Shown: positions 1-7,735 of the stretch, piece after piece
How positions within the stretch are numbered: the stretch's first letter is position 1
Layout: every line of letters starts with the position of its first letter
DNA from: CAZRIT01 sp964600225
GTDB lineage: Bacteria > Bacillota > Clostridia > Christensenellales > CAG-138
Assembly: GCA_964600225.1 (NCBI GenBank)
Contig: CAZRIT010000070.1
Span: forward strand, 1 to 9,747
Reading direction: 5' to 3'
DNA length: 9,747 bases
Program-made: the position numbers and the translations under genes
Notes under the pieces: model-generated
The model's input: the letters and a program-made list of their open reading frames with translations, nothing else
Told to the model about the DNA's origin: nothing
The model's database searches: none

Positions 1-2753
1 AGACCCACAACCACCCCACCGAGATCGAGCCGTTCGGCGGCGCGGCCACCTGCCTTGGCGGGGCCATACGCGATCCGCTTTCGGGCCGCGGGTATGTATA
101 TCAGGCCATGCGCATTTCGGGCGCGGCCGACCCAAGAAAGAGCGCAGCCGAAACGCTGCAAGGCAAGCTCTCGCAACGAAAGATTGTCACCGCCGCGGCC
201 GCGGGCTACAGCTCCTACGGCAACCAGATCGGCCTTTCGACAGGCCTTGTCAACGAGCTGTATCATGAGGGCTATGCGGCCAAGCATATGGAAATCGGCG
301 CGGTGATTGCCGCGGTGCCCGAGCAAAACGTGCGCCGCGAGGAACCGACGGCGGGGGATGTGGTGCTGCTGCTGGGCGGCCGCACGGGCCGCGATGGCTG
401 TGGCGGGGCTACGGGCTCCTCCAAGGCGCACACGGTGGAATCCATCCACACCTGCGGCGCGGAGGTACAAAAGGGCAACGCGCCCGAGGAGCGCAAGCTC
501 CAGCGGCTGTTTCGCAATCCTGCCGCTACGCAACTGATCAAACGCTGCAACGATTTTGGCGCGGGCGGGGTCTGCGTGGCCATTGGCGAGCTGGCCGAGG
601 GCTTACGCATCACCCTCGATGCGGTGCCGAGAAAATACGAGGGGTTAAACGGCACCGAACTGGCCATCTCCGAGTCCCAGGAGCGCATGGCGGTGGTGGT
701 TTCGCCCGCGGACGCACAGCGGCTGATCGATCTGGCCAAGGCGGAGAATCTTTCCGCAACGCCCGTGGCCGTGGTGACCAAAGAGCCAAGGCTTGTGATG
801 GAATGGCGCGGGAAGCGCATACTGGATATTCCGAGGGCGTTCATCGATACCAACGGCGCGCGGCGGCAGGCGAGCGTGCGGATAGAGCAGGGGCAGCGGT
901 ATGCCCCGCCCGTGCCGCACAGCTTCCAAGACGGCATGCTCGCCATGGCTGCCGATTTGAGCTTTTGCTCGCAGCGGGGCTTATCGGAGCGGTTTGATTC
1001 CACGGTGGGCGCCAACACGGTTTTGATGCCGCTGGGCGGCAAACGGCAGCGCACGCCCGCGCAGGCCATGGTCGCCAAGTTCCCCGTAAAAAGCGGCAAT
1101 ACGAGCGCCTGCTCGGTTATGGCCTACGGGTTTGACCCGTATATTTCGTCCGCATCGCCCTACATCGGCGCATACGGCGCAGTGGTTTCGGCCGTATGCA
1201 AGGCCGTGGCTGCGGGTGCGGAGAGACAGGATTGCTACCTGACGTTACAGGAATATTTCCCCAAACCCGCGGGGGATCCCGCGCGCTGGGGGCTGCCCGC
1301 GGCGGCGCTGCTGGGCGCGCTGACGGCGCAGCTTGATCTGGGCGTTGCGGCCATCGGCGGCAAGGATTCCATGAGCGGCAGCTTTGAAGCGCTGGACGTA
1401 CCGCCCACGCTCGCGGCGTTTGCGGTGGCCAAGGCGGACGCCAAGCGCATCGCCTCGCCCGAGTTTAAGCGTGCGGGCGCAAGGGTGGAACTGCTGGAGC
1501 CTGCGTACGACCCAAACGGGCTGCCCGTGGCGGATTCGCTCAAAGCGCTCTTGGCGCGGGTGCATGCCATGATTGCCGACGGGCAGGCGGCAGCCGTCTA
1601 TGTGCCCGAACGCGGCGGGCTGGCGGAGGCCGTGATGAAGGCGTGCCTTGGCAACGGATTGGGCTTTGCCTTTGAACAAACCGTGACCAATGCGGAGCTG
1701 TTCGCTCCACGCTGCGGCTGTTTTTTGGTGGAATTGACGGCGGATGCGGCGTCGGCTGGACGGCCGATCGGGCGCATTACCGAATCGGGCGCCGTCACGC
1801 GCGGCGCGGACGCGGTGGCGCTGGCCGCGCTTGAATCGGCCTACGAGGGCACGCTGGAGGGGATATTCCCCACGAACGTTCCGTGCCCGACGGCGGACGT
1901 ACCCAAACTGCTGTATCGCGGCGTGGCCACGGTAAGGCGCGGGGCGGCTTTGGCGCGCCCGCGCGTGCTGATCCCCGTGTTTCCCGGCACGAACTGCGAG
2001 TATGAATCCGCGCGCGCGGTGGAGCTGGCGGGCGGCGTGGCCGATACGATGGTCGTCAACACCATGTCCGCGGCCGATGTGCAGGCCTCGGTCAACCATT
2101 TTGCCGAACGCCTGTCGAACGCGCAGATGCTGTTCCTGTCGGGCGGTTTTTCGGGCGGCGACGAGCCAGACGGCTCGGGCAGGCTGATTACCGCATTTTT
2201 AAGCAATGCCGCCATCGCGGAGGAACTCATGCGCCTCATCGATGTGCGCGACGGCCTTGTGTGCGGCATCTGCAACGGTTTTCAGGCGCTGATTAAGCTG
2301 GGGCTGGTGCCCTACGGGCGCTTTATGAAGCCAAGCGCGGATGCGCCGACGCTGACGTACAATACCATCGGCCGTCACCAATCGCGCATCGTCTACACGC
2401 GCGTGGCGTCGAAAAAATCCCCGTGGCTATCGAAGGCGGCGCTTGGCGGCGTGTACGCCGTGCCCGTTTCCCACGGCGAGGGGCGGTTCATCTGCCCGAG
2501 CGCGCTGTTGGAAAGCCTGATCGCAAACGGGCAGATTGCCACGCAGTACTGCGACGCCGAGGGAAAGCCGAGTATGCACATCGACGTCAACCCCAACGGC
2601 TCCGTCGCCGCCGTGGAGGGCATCACCTCGCCCGACGGGCGCGTGTTTGGCAAGATGGGCCACAGCGAGCGCATCGGGCCCGACCTGTATCAAAATGTTC
2701 CCGGCCGCTACGACATGGGCATGTTCGCCTCGGCCGTGGCGTATTTCAAATAA
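1..2753 (+). CDS. purL: Phosphoribosylformylglycinamidine (FGAM) synthase, single-chain form, 5'-truncated by window
   Basis: Converts FGAR, glutamine and ATP to FGAM, the fourth step of de novo purine synthesis, in the cytosol. The reading frame is open from position 3 and carries 916 residues; the large clostridial-type enzyme is roughly 1,250 residues, so about a quarter is missing upstream. Visible in order: the conserved THNHP motif of the first synthase domain at 3-17, followed by IEPFGGAAT; a GGRTGRDGCGGA nucleotide-binding motif near 375; the second synthase half with GGKDSMSG at 1356-1379; and a class I glutamine amidotransferase domain from about 1955 (VLIPVFPGTNCEYES). The amidotransferase has its nucleophile Cys in GICNGFQ (codon 2271-2273) and the His/Glu pair in GHSER (2661-2663, 2667-2669). 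All triad residues are present, so it should make its own ammonia without separate PurQ and PurS. It ends TAA 20 nt before purC, indicating co-transcription. The ATG at 108 is internal, not the start. Confidence 0.97.
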   Translation, partial: THNHPTEIEPFGGAATCLGGAIRDPLSGRGYVYQAMRISGAADPRKSAAETLQGKLSQRKIVTAAAAGYSSYGNQIGLSTGLVNELYHEGYAAKHMEIGAVIAAVPEQNVRREEPTAGDVVLLLGGRTGRDGCGGATGSSKAHTVESIHTCGAEVQKGNAPEERKLQRLFRNPAATQLIKRCNDFGAGGVCVAIGELAEGLRITLDAVPRKYEGLNGTELAISESQERMAVVVSPADAQRLIDLAKAENLSATPVAVVTKEPRLVMEWRGKRILDIPRAFIDTNGARRQASVRIEQGQRYAPPVPHSFQDGMLAMAADLSFCSQRGLSERFDSTVGANTVLMPLGGKRQRTPAQAMVAKFPVKSGNTSACSVMAYGFDPYISSASPYIGAYGAVVSAVCKAVAAGAERQDCYLTLQEYFPKPAGDPARWGLPAAALLGALTAQLDLGVAAIGGKDSMSGSFEALDVPPTLAAFAVAKADAKRIASPEFKRAGARVELLEPAYDPNGLPVADSLKALLARVHAMIADGQAAAVYVPERGGLAEAVMKACLGNGLGFAFEQTVTNAELFAPRCGCFLVELTADAASAGRPIGRITESGAVTRGADAVALAALESAYEGTLEGIFPTNVPCPTADVPKLLYRGVATVRRGAALARPRVLIPVFPGTNCEYESARAVELAGGVADTMVVNTMSAADVQASVNHFAERLSNAQMLFLSGGFSGGDEPDGSGRLITAFLSNAAIAEELMRLIDVRDGLVCGICNGFQALIKLGLVPYGRFMKPSADAPTLTYNTIGRHQSRIVYTRVASKKSPWLSKAALGGVYAVPVSHGEGRFICPSALLESLIANGQIATQYCDAEGKPSMHIDVNPNGSVAAVEGITSPDGRVFGKMGHSERIGPDLYQNVPGRYDMGMFASAVAYFK

Positions 2754-2773
2754 ACATAACGGAGGATCATACG

Positions 2774-3451
2774 ATGAAAAAGGTTTACACCGGCAAAACC
2801 AAGGACGTACTGCAACTGGACAACGGCAACTACCTGCTGGTGTTTAAGGACGATTGCACGGGCGCGGACGGCGTGTTCGACCCGGGCGCAAACACGGTGG
2901 GGCTGCAGATTGAGGGCATCGGCCGCAAGAACCTGCGCATGAGCGTGCTGTTTTTTGAGCTGCTGCGCGCGCGCGGCATCGAAACCCATTACATCGCCGC
3001 CGATGAGGCAAACGGTACCATGGAGGTGGTGCCCGCGGTGCCCTTTGGCAAGGGGCTGGAGGTCATCTGCCGCTATCGTGCCGTGGGCAGCTTCTACCGC
3101 CGCTACTGCGATTATGTGCAGGAGGGTGCAAAGCTGGATGCGTATGTGGAGATGACGTTCAAAAACGACGCGTTGGGCGATCCGCTGGTTACGCCCGACG
3201 GGCTGGAGGCGCTGGGCATCATGGATGCGCGGCAGTATGCCGACGTCAAGGCGCTGACCAAGCGCATCACGGCGGTTGTGGCCGAAAAGCTGGCCGAAAA
3301 GGGCGTAGAGCTGTACGATATCAAATTTGAGTTTGGAATGTGCGGCGATCGTGTTATACTGATAGACGAAATTGCATCGGGCAACATGCGCGCCTACCGC
3401 AACGGAACCTATATCAACCCGCTGGAGCTGAGCGATATCCTGCTGGGCTGA
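2774..3451 (+). CDS. purC: Phosphoribosylaminoimidazole-succinocarboxamide (SAICAR) synthase
   Basis: Joins CAIR and aspartate with ATP to give SAICAR in IMP synthesis. The protein has 225 residues, close to the usual 230-240 for bacterial PurC. The N-terminal ATP-grasp-like part reads KKVYTGKTKDVLQLDNGNYL and continues FKDDCTGADG, the usual nucleotide-binding region. The substrate-side motif CRYRAVGSFYRRY is present at about residues 98-110. The two late family motifs are YDIKFEFG and LIDEIASGNMR, where other PurCs have xDxKLEFG and xxDEI. The ATG at 2774 is chosen because GGAGG (2761-2765) lies 8 nt upstream and the family begins at this point; the frame is open further upstream only as a shadow of purL. 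It sits 20 nt after purL and 46 nt before guaB, so it is the middle gene of a purine operon. The variant ending without the common PDSSRFW stretch is typical of a clostridial subgroup (recalled, not searched). Confidence 0.96.
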   Translation: MKKVYTGKTKDVLQLDNGNYLLVFKDDCTGADGVFDPGANTVGLQIEGIGRKNLRMSVLFFELLRARGIETHYIAADEANGTMEVVPAVPFGKGLEVICRYRAVGSFYRRYCDYVQEGAKLDAYVEMTFKNDALGDPLVTPDGLEALGIMDARQYADVKALTKRITAVVAEKLAEKGVELYDIKFEFGMCGDRVILIDEIASGNMRAYRNGTYINPLELSDILLG

Positions 3452-3497
3452 ACGTTCCCCGCTGCGCGGCCCGCGCCGAACAAAACAAGGAGCAGTC

Positions 3498-5003
3498 ATG
3501 GCATATTATTTTGAGGAACCTTCGCACACCTTTTCCGAATACCTGTTGGTACCGGGCTATTCCTCCTCGGAGTGCGCGCCCGCCAACACGTCGCTTGTGA
3601 CCCCGCTTTGCCGCTATCAGCGCGGGGAAGCGCCCAAGCTGACGATGAACATCCCGCTGGTATCGGCCATCATGCAGTCGGTATCGGGCACGCGTATGGC
3701 CATTGCGCTTGCGCGCGAGGGCGGCGTATCGTTCATCTACGGCTCGCAGCCCATCGCGCAGCAGGCGGAGATGGTGCGGCAGGTCAAAAAGCACAAGGCG
3801 GGCTTTTCGGTGAGCGATTCGTCCGTCACGCCCGAGCAGACGCTCTCGGATATCGTGGCGCTTAAGGAGCAAACGGGCCATTCCACCGTGGCGGTCACGC
3901 ACGACGGCACCGCGACGGGGCGGCTGATGGGCGTGGTCACCAGCCGCGATTACCGCGTCAGCCGCATGTCGCCCGATACCAAGGTCGGCACGTTCATGAC
4001 CCCCGTGGAGAAGCTCGTGTACGCCTACGAGGGCGTGAGCCTCAAGGAGGCCAACGATATCATCTGGGATCACAAGCTCAACTCCCTGCCCATCATCACA
4101 AAAGACGGCAACATGGTGGCGTTTGTGTTCCGCAAGGACTACGATTCGCACAAGGAGAACCCCATCGAGCTGCTGGACGCGCACAAGCGATATGTGGTGG
4201 GTGCAGGCATCAACACGCGCGATTATGAAGAGCGTGTTCCCGCGCTCATCGACGCGGGCGCGGATATTCTGTGCATCGATTCCTCGGAGGGTTTCAGCGA
4301 GTGGCAGTCCCGCACGCTGCGCTTCATCCACAGCCGCTACGGCGACGACGTCAAGGTGGGCGCGGGCAACGTGGTGGATCGCGAGGGCTTCCGCTTCCTG
4401 GCGGATGCGGGCGCGGATTTTGTCAAGGTCGGCATCGGCGGCGGCTCCATCTGCATTACGCGTGAAACCAAGGGCATCGGCCGCGGGCAGGCCACTGCCG
4501 TGCAGGAGATTGCGCGCGCGCGGGAGGAATACTTTGAAGAGACAGGCGTGTATGTGCCTATCTGCGCCGATGGCGGCATTGTGATGGACTATCACATGGT
4601 GCTGGCGCTGGCCATGGGCGCGGATTTTTGCATGCTGGGCCGCTATTTTGCCCGCTGCGATGAAAGCCCCACCGCCAAGGTGCTTGTCAACGGCAGCTAT
4701 ATGAAAGAATACTGGGGCGAGGGCTCGGCGCGCGCCCGCAACTGGCAGCGCTACGATATCGGCGGCGCGGCAAAGCTGTCGTTCGAGGAGGGCGTGGATT
4801 CCTATGTGCCGTACGCGGGCGATCTGCACCATAACGTAACGGCTACGCTGGATAAGATCCGCTCCACCATGTGCAACTGCGGCGCATTGACCATCCCCGA
4901 GCTAAGGAAAAAGGCGCGCATCACGCTGGTGTCCGCCGCCAGCATCCAGGAGGGCGGCGCGCACGACGTGCTGCTCAAGGACAGCCGCAACCTGGGGAAA
5001 TAG
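3498..5003 (+). CDS. guaB: Inosine-5'-monophosphate dehydrogenase, Tritrichomonas-like type
   Basis: Oxidises IMP to XMP with NAD+, the committed step to GMP. The protein has 501 residues. The TIM-barrel catalytic domain begins at SAIMQSVSG (residues 56-64). It is interrupted by a CBS-domain pair (about 105-225; FMTPVEKLV and LNSLPIITKDG) and resumes at KRYVVGAGINTRDY. The catalytic loop GIGGGSICITRE places the nucleophile at Cys319; CIDSSEGFSEW gives Asp261; the mobile flap ARNWQRYD gives the Arg418-Tyr419 dyad. These numbers are the same as those I know for T. foetus IMPDH, and long stretches such as SFEEGVDSYVPYAG and TMCNCGALTIP match it as recalled. AAGGAG at 3487-3492 lies 5 nt before the ATG. 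The stop is TAG at 5001-5003. It is the third gene after purL and purC. The last 16 codons are duplicated at 7413-7470. No clear terminator with a T-tract follows. Confidence 0.97.
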   Translation: MAYYFEEPSHTFSEYLLVPGYSSSECAPANTSLVTPLCRYQRGEAPKLTMNIPLVSAIMQSVSGTRMAIALAREGGVSFIYGSQPIAQQAEMVRQVKKHKAGFSVSDSSVTPEQTLSDIVALKEQTGHSTVAVTHDGTATGRLMGVVTSRDYRVSRMSPDTKVGTFMTPVEKLVYAYEGVSLKEANDIIWDHKLNSLPIITKDGNMVAFVFRKDYDSHKENPIELLDAHKRYVVGAGINTRDYEERVPALIDAGADILCIDSSEGFSEWQSRTLRFIHSRYGDDVKVGAGNVVDREGFRFLADAGADFVKVGIGGGSICITRETKGIGRGQATAVQEIARAREEYFEETGVYVPICADGGIVMDYHMVLALAMGADFCMLGRYFARCDESPTAKVLVNGSYMKEYWGEGSARARNWQRYDIGGAAKLSFEEGVDSYVPYAGDLHHNVTATLDKIRSTMCNCGALTIPELRKKARITLVSAASIQEGGAHDVLLKDSRNLGK

Positions 5004-5013
5004 CGCGGCAGAC
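4956..5013 (+). repeat. guaB 3'-end direct repeat, resident copy
   Basis: These 58 bp cover the final 16 codons of guaB, its TAG stop and 10 bp beyond. They recur at 7413-7470 with 52 of 58 bases identical and no gaps. The two copies lie on either side of the membrane protein gene. The differences are at 4967, 4970, 4971, 4975, 4993 and 5011. Three of the coding differences are silent and two change Leu (to Arg and to Pro). Confidence 0.85.
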
Positions 5014-5032
5014 AAGGGTTTTGCGTCTCGCT

Positions 5033-5058
5033 TGTCATCCGAAGCGGAGTCGAAGGAG
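5033..5058 (+). repeat. Degenerate REP-like end downstream of guaB
   Basis: TGTCATCCGAAGCGGAGTCG and the following GAAGGA match the dispersed element family seen intact at 7487-7710 (ends TGTCATYCTGAG, then GAAGRATCT). The copy is weak and has no clear partner end, although TGTCATACTG at 5067-5076 may be a second fragment. It lies 19 nt after the guaB tail repeat. The second guaB tail is followed by the same family after 16 nt. Confidence 0.5.
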
Positions 5059-5151
5059 TGTCGTTTTGTCATACTGAAACAACGCTGCAGCCGTGGCAAG
5101 CGAAACGGAAACACCTTGGTATCAGTTAATAATTGGAATTGCCTGCGCCAT

Positions 5152-5182
5152 GCAAACCGTGGTTCGGATTTGCACGGTTTGC
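5152..5182 (-). terminator. Perfect 10-bp hairpin just after the membrane protein stop codon
   Basis: GCAAACCGTG (5152-5161) pairs perfectly with CACGGTTTGC (5173-5182) around an 11-nt loop, and the hairpin abuts the TAA of the - strand gene. No T-run follows on the - strand, so it is either a terminator of weak type or an mRNA 3'-end stabiliser. It may also limit read-through from guaB on the + strand. Confidence 0.45.
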
Positions 5183-7108
5183 TTACGGGAGCAGTCCGCG
5201 TTCTTTCATGAAGCTGTCGATGACGTCCCAATACAGATACGGGTATTGCGCATTTTCCTCCACCAATATATCGCGGTAGACACGAATTTCAGCCGCATCC
5301 GCAGGTACCATTCGTCGATAGACATAAAACGTGTAGCCGTTGCCCATGTCGAAGGTTTTTTCAAGTGCAAAGCGCGTCTCCAAATAGCCGCCGTGCAGGA
5401 ACGCATCGTTATACTTGTGTTCCAAATCGGCGTAGACAAAAGGTTCACAGGTGAGCATATATTCTGCGGTGAGAAGCCCCGTGGGAAATTTGTGCTCGCC
5501 GAGTATGGCTGCGCCATAGTCAATTACGTCGAACGCGCGCCGATCGGGCAGCAACGCGCAGCGGAAGATGCTGGGGTTGTAAACACTTGAGTGCGGGATG
5601 ATGTATACGGAATCGCGTTCGACGCAGCGCGCGAGCAGCCATTCAACGACGCCCCTAATCTCCGCAACATCGTTCCGCGAAGCAGGGCTGAGCGATACGT
5701 CGGAGAACAACGGAGAGGATTGGATTGCCGACAGTCGCAGCATGCTGCCGACCAAATTGATTGCAAGCGTCGTGCTGACGGCGCAGACGGCGCTGATGGC
5801 GATCCAAGCTTTGGGAATAGCGCAGATTGCGGCAAGTCCCAAGAGAAGCAGCATGGTGTAGCCCGGGATCAGCAGCAGCGACTGGTGATAGCCCATATTC
5901 TGAATGCGCGTGAACAGGAATATGCTCAGCAAAAGACTGGCAACGGAAACCAGCGCCACGCCTCTGGTTTTACTGTGAACATAGCCGAAAATGAGACCAA
6001 CCAATAGGAGCGCGCAGCCGATCCAACCGAGCCAATTGGCTTGGTTGACCAATTCGCCGCTAAAGCCGCCGTGGAGATAGGCGCCGTAATTGGTGGCGTA
6101 ATCTATCGAACTCTGCTGGCGGATGAAGGGCAGCATAATGAGCCCAATGAGCAAAACACAGATGGCAGCGTACCCGAGAAGGCGCAGGATCCGCCCGCAC
6201 CGCGCGGCGCTGTCACGATCCATCATGGCACAGATCAGGACAAAAATGCCGTAGCATAAAAAATATGCGGCCGCCCACATGATATACCATCTGCGCGTGA
6301 TGATGACTAAAAACGCGAAGCACGCCAGCAGTACAAGCCGCGTCGGCTCGGTCTTTTCAAACGTATAATTGATTGTGAGCAGTACGACCGCCAGCGCGAA
6401 CACGACTCCAAGCAGATCGCCTTGGCCGAAAATCAGCGAAGCGTGGAAAAGCGGAAAGCAGACGGCGCTGAATAGACCCAGCGCAAAGAATAGCCGTGAA
6501 TGCTGCACACGCAGCAGCGCTGTCAGCTTGCATGTGAGCGCGCCGATCAACGCGAGGATGTACGGCACAATGCTCACAAACGCACCGAGCACATATGCGT
6601 CGCCTGTTTGACGGGTGAAAAAGAACGGAACAGCGGTGAACAGGTTGAGAAAATAGGCGTAGTTGCTGTACCAAACGGATTGCTTGATCGTGGACAGGCC
6701 GCTGCGAATCCCCGCGGCAAACGCGTCGTTGAGTTCCAACTGACGTACATAGGAGCCCGCAAAGTCCCAAAAGTAGAGGATATCCCTGCTGCATACGCAG
6801 TGCGCATAGATTGCCGCCGAGATGAGGATGGCGCAGCCCAAAAGCGCCAAGTGGAACCCGGAAAACTGCACCCCTACTGCGCGAAAGCATTCAATGAGCA
6901 TGCGCGATAGCGTAAGATGCGCAAATATACTGAAAAGTGGCATCCAATACGGGTTCAGCGCCTGCAACAGAGAAAACTCCATCCCGGTGAATTTGCCCAA
7001 ATATGCAAGGAATGTACCGCCTACCGCCGCAAGGCCGAATACCAACCAAAGAAGATTCAGAATACGGACGGATACGGCGGGTTCGTGCAGGCACGAAGCG
7101 CGTTTCAT
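5183..7108 (-). CDS. Polytopic membrane protein, possible GT-C-like glycosyltransferase
   Basis: The protein has 641 residues and I do not recognise it by name. About 13 hydrophobic segments cover residues 17-452 (for example 17-37, 85-105, 172-192, 204-224, 310-328, 358-376, 410-430), followed by a soluble C-terminal domain of about 180 residues (460-641). The loop after the third segment carries an acidic/aromatic motif, SRDILYFWDFAGSY (107-120), the position where GT-C glycosyltransferases place catalytic acidic residues. This, with the size and layout, suggests a lipid-linked sugar or cell-envelope glycosyltransferase, but that is inference. The ATG at 7108-7106 is chosen because AAAGGGGG (7116-7123) lies 7 nt upstream and the promoter's start site is near 7199; the open frame running up to 7306 would begin upstream of that promoter. 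The gene converges on guaB, is visibly less GC-rich than the purine operon and is bracketed by guaB-tail repeats, so it may be acquired. Confidence 0.85.
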   Translation of the reverse strand: MKRASCLHEPAVSVRILNLLWLVFGLAAVGGTFLAYLGKFTGMEFSLLQALNPYWMPLFSIFAHLTLSRMLIECFRAVGVQFSGFHLALLGCAILISAAIYAHCVCSRDILYFWDFAGSYVRQLELNDAFAAGIRSGLSTIKQSVWYSNYAYFLNLFTAVPFFFTRQTGDAYVLGAFVSIVPYILALIGALTCKLTALLRVQHSRLFFALGLFSAVCFPLFHASLIFGQGDLLGVVFALAVVLLTINYTFEKTEPTRLVLLACFAFLVIITRRWYIMWAAAYFLCYGIFVLICAMMDRDSAARCGRILRLLGYAAICVLLIGLIMLPFIRQQSSIDYATNYGAYLHGGFSGELVNQANWLGWIGCALLLVGLIFGYVHSKTRGVALVSVASLLLSIFLFTRIQNMGYHQSLLLIPGYTMLLLLGLAAICAIPKAWIAISAVCAVSTTLAINLVGSMLRLSAIQSSPLFSDVSLSPASRNDVAEIRGVVEWLLARCVERDSVYIIPHSSVYNPSIFRCALLPDRRAFDVIDYGAAILGEHKFPTGLLTAEYMLTCEPFVYADLEHKYNDAFLHGGYLETRFALEKTFDMGNGYTFYVYRRMVPADAAEIRVYRDILVEENAQYPYLYWDVIDSFMKERGLLP

Positions 7109-7205
7109 CGCCAAGCCCCCTTTCGGAATCGGAACGGAAGTTCCATGCGGAATGCGCGATGCAGTAGTCGGGTGAAGAACAATACTCGCATAAGCAATAT
7201 CGATG

Positions 7206-7234
7206 ATTATACCACAAAGCTGTCGGACAGGCAA
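7206..7234 (-). promoter_or_regulatory. Sigma-A promoter of the membrane protein gene
   Basis: On the - strand, TTGCCT (-35, 7229-7234), a 17-bp spacer and a consensus TATAAT (-10, 7206-7211) with the extended TGG just before it. Transcription should start near 7199, giving a leader of about 90 nt before the ATG at 7108. It is the best promoter match in the window. Confidence 0.8.
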
Positions 7235-7242
7235 GAATCCAA

Positions 7243-7254
7243 CCGCCATGGCGG
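7243..7254. promoter_or_regulatory. 12-bp perfect palindrome upstream of the -35 box
   Basis: CCGCCATGGCGG is a perfect dyad centred about 50 bp upstream of the predicted start of the membrane protein transcript, a position typical of activator sites. No regulator gene is adjacent, and a short GC-rich palindrome can occur by chance. Confidence 0.3.
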
Positions 7255-7412
7255 AAAGCAAGAAAATCGGGCGAACAGGCGAACCGAGCGCGCCTTTTTG
7301 GAGCATCCCGTCTATTCCAAATGCTTTTGGGCGCTATCCGTTCCCGTTCCGAACAAACGGGCTTGCTTCTGCTTTTCCGTACCAAAGTGCCACGCGTTGT
7401 CCCGATTGCGAC

Positions 7413-7470
7413 GGCGCGCACGATGTATTGCGCAAGGACAGCCGCAACCCGGGGAAATAGCGCGGCAAAC
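7413..7470 (+). pseudogene. Duplicated guaB 3' tail (16 codons plus stop)
   Basis: Read on the + strand this encodes GAHDVLRKDSRNPGK and a TAG stop, against GAHDVLLKDSRNLGK for the end of the real GuaB. Homology stops abruptly on the 5' side; nothing upstream (7235-7412) looks like IMPDH. No start codon with a ribosome binding site serves it, so it is a fragment rather than a gene. It may be an attachment-site copy or the relic of a second guaB. The stretch 7235-7412 otherwise shows only the palindrome at 7243-7254 and a small hairpin CCCGTT/AACGGG (7343-7361). Confidence 0.8.
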
Positions 7471-7486
7471 GGGTCGATGTTCTTTC

Positions 7487-7595
7487 TGTCATTCCGAGGA
7501 GCGCAGCGACGAAGAATCTTTCCGAGCATCAGCGAGGAACCCAGGCAGCGTCTGCGCAAAGCCTTCAAGATTCCCCACTAACGATTGGAATGACA
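7487..7595. repeat. REP/MITE-like element 1 with 9-bp terminal inverted repeats
   Basis: Begins TGTCATTCC and ends GGAATGACA, a perfect inverted pair. Inner parts also pair: GAATCTT at 7514-7520 with AAGATTC at 7567-7573. The first 32 bp (7488-7519) recur at 7607-7638 with one mismatch. This belongs to a widespread family of non-coding bacterial repeats whose spurious translations (such as CHSEERSDEE) litter protein databases; that link is from memory. Confidence 0.75.
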
Positions 7596-7605
7596 CGGCA
7601 CCGAT

Positions 7606-7710
7606 TGTCATTCTGAGGAGCGCAGCGACGAAGAATCTGCCCCGCCGCAGCGGCACAGACACGTTGCTCCCTGCGGGAACAAAGATCCTTCGACTTCGCT
7701 CAGGATGACA
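7606..7710. repeat. REP/MITE-like element 2 with near-perfect terminal inverted repeats
   Basis: Begins TGTCATTCT and ends AGGATGACA (8 of 9 positions complementary). The left arm is a near-identical direct copy of the left arm of element 1. The right arm, in reverse complement, reads TGTCATCCTGAGCGAAGTCG, the other common variant of the family. The two elements sit head to tail, 10 bp apart. Confidence 0.75.
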
Positions 7711-7735
7711 TGACGGGAGACGCTGCGGCGTCGGC

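Noticed and set aside
1245..2099. Open frame of 284 codons on the - strand inside purL
   Set aside because: Antisense shadow of a conserved gene; Arg/His/Ala-rich with no domain.
3414..4832. Open frame of 472 codons on the - strand antisense to guaB
   Set aside because: It mirrors the codon structure of a well-supported GC-rich gene, has no ribosome binding site and its protein is low-complexity (rich in Arg, His, Ala).
5011..5036. GACAAG/CTTGTC hairpin after guaB as its terminator
   Set aside because: Only a 6-bp AT/GC-mixed stem with a 14-nt loop and no T-tract; too weak to call.
7203..7460. 85-codon + strand frame ending in the guaB tail
   Set aside because: Only the last 15 residues resemble GuaB; there is no ribosome binding site, and the first part overlaps the - strand promoter. 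Treated as a tail fragment.
6917..7708. Open frame of 263 codons on the + strand across the membrane gene promoter and the REP elements
   Set aside because: Overlaps a promoter, the guaB tail in the wrong frame, and REP repeats whose translation is a known kind of spurious protein.
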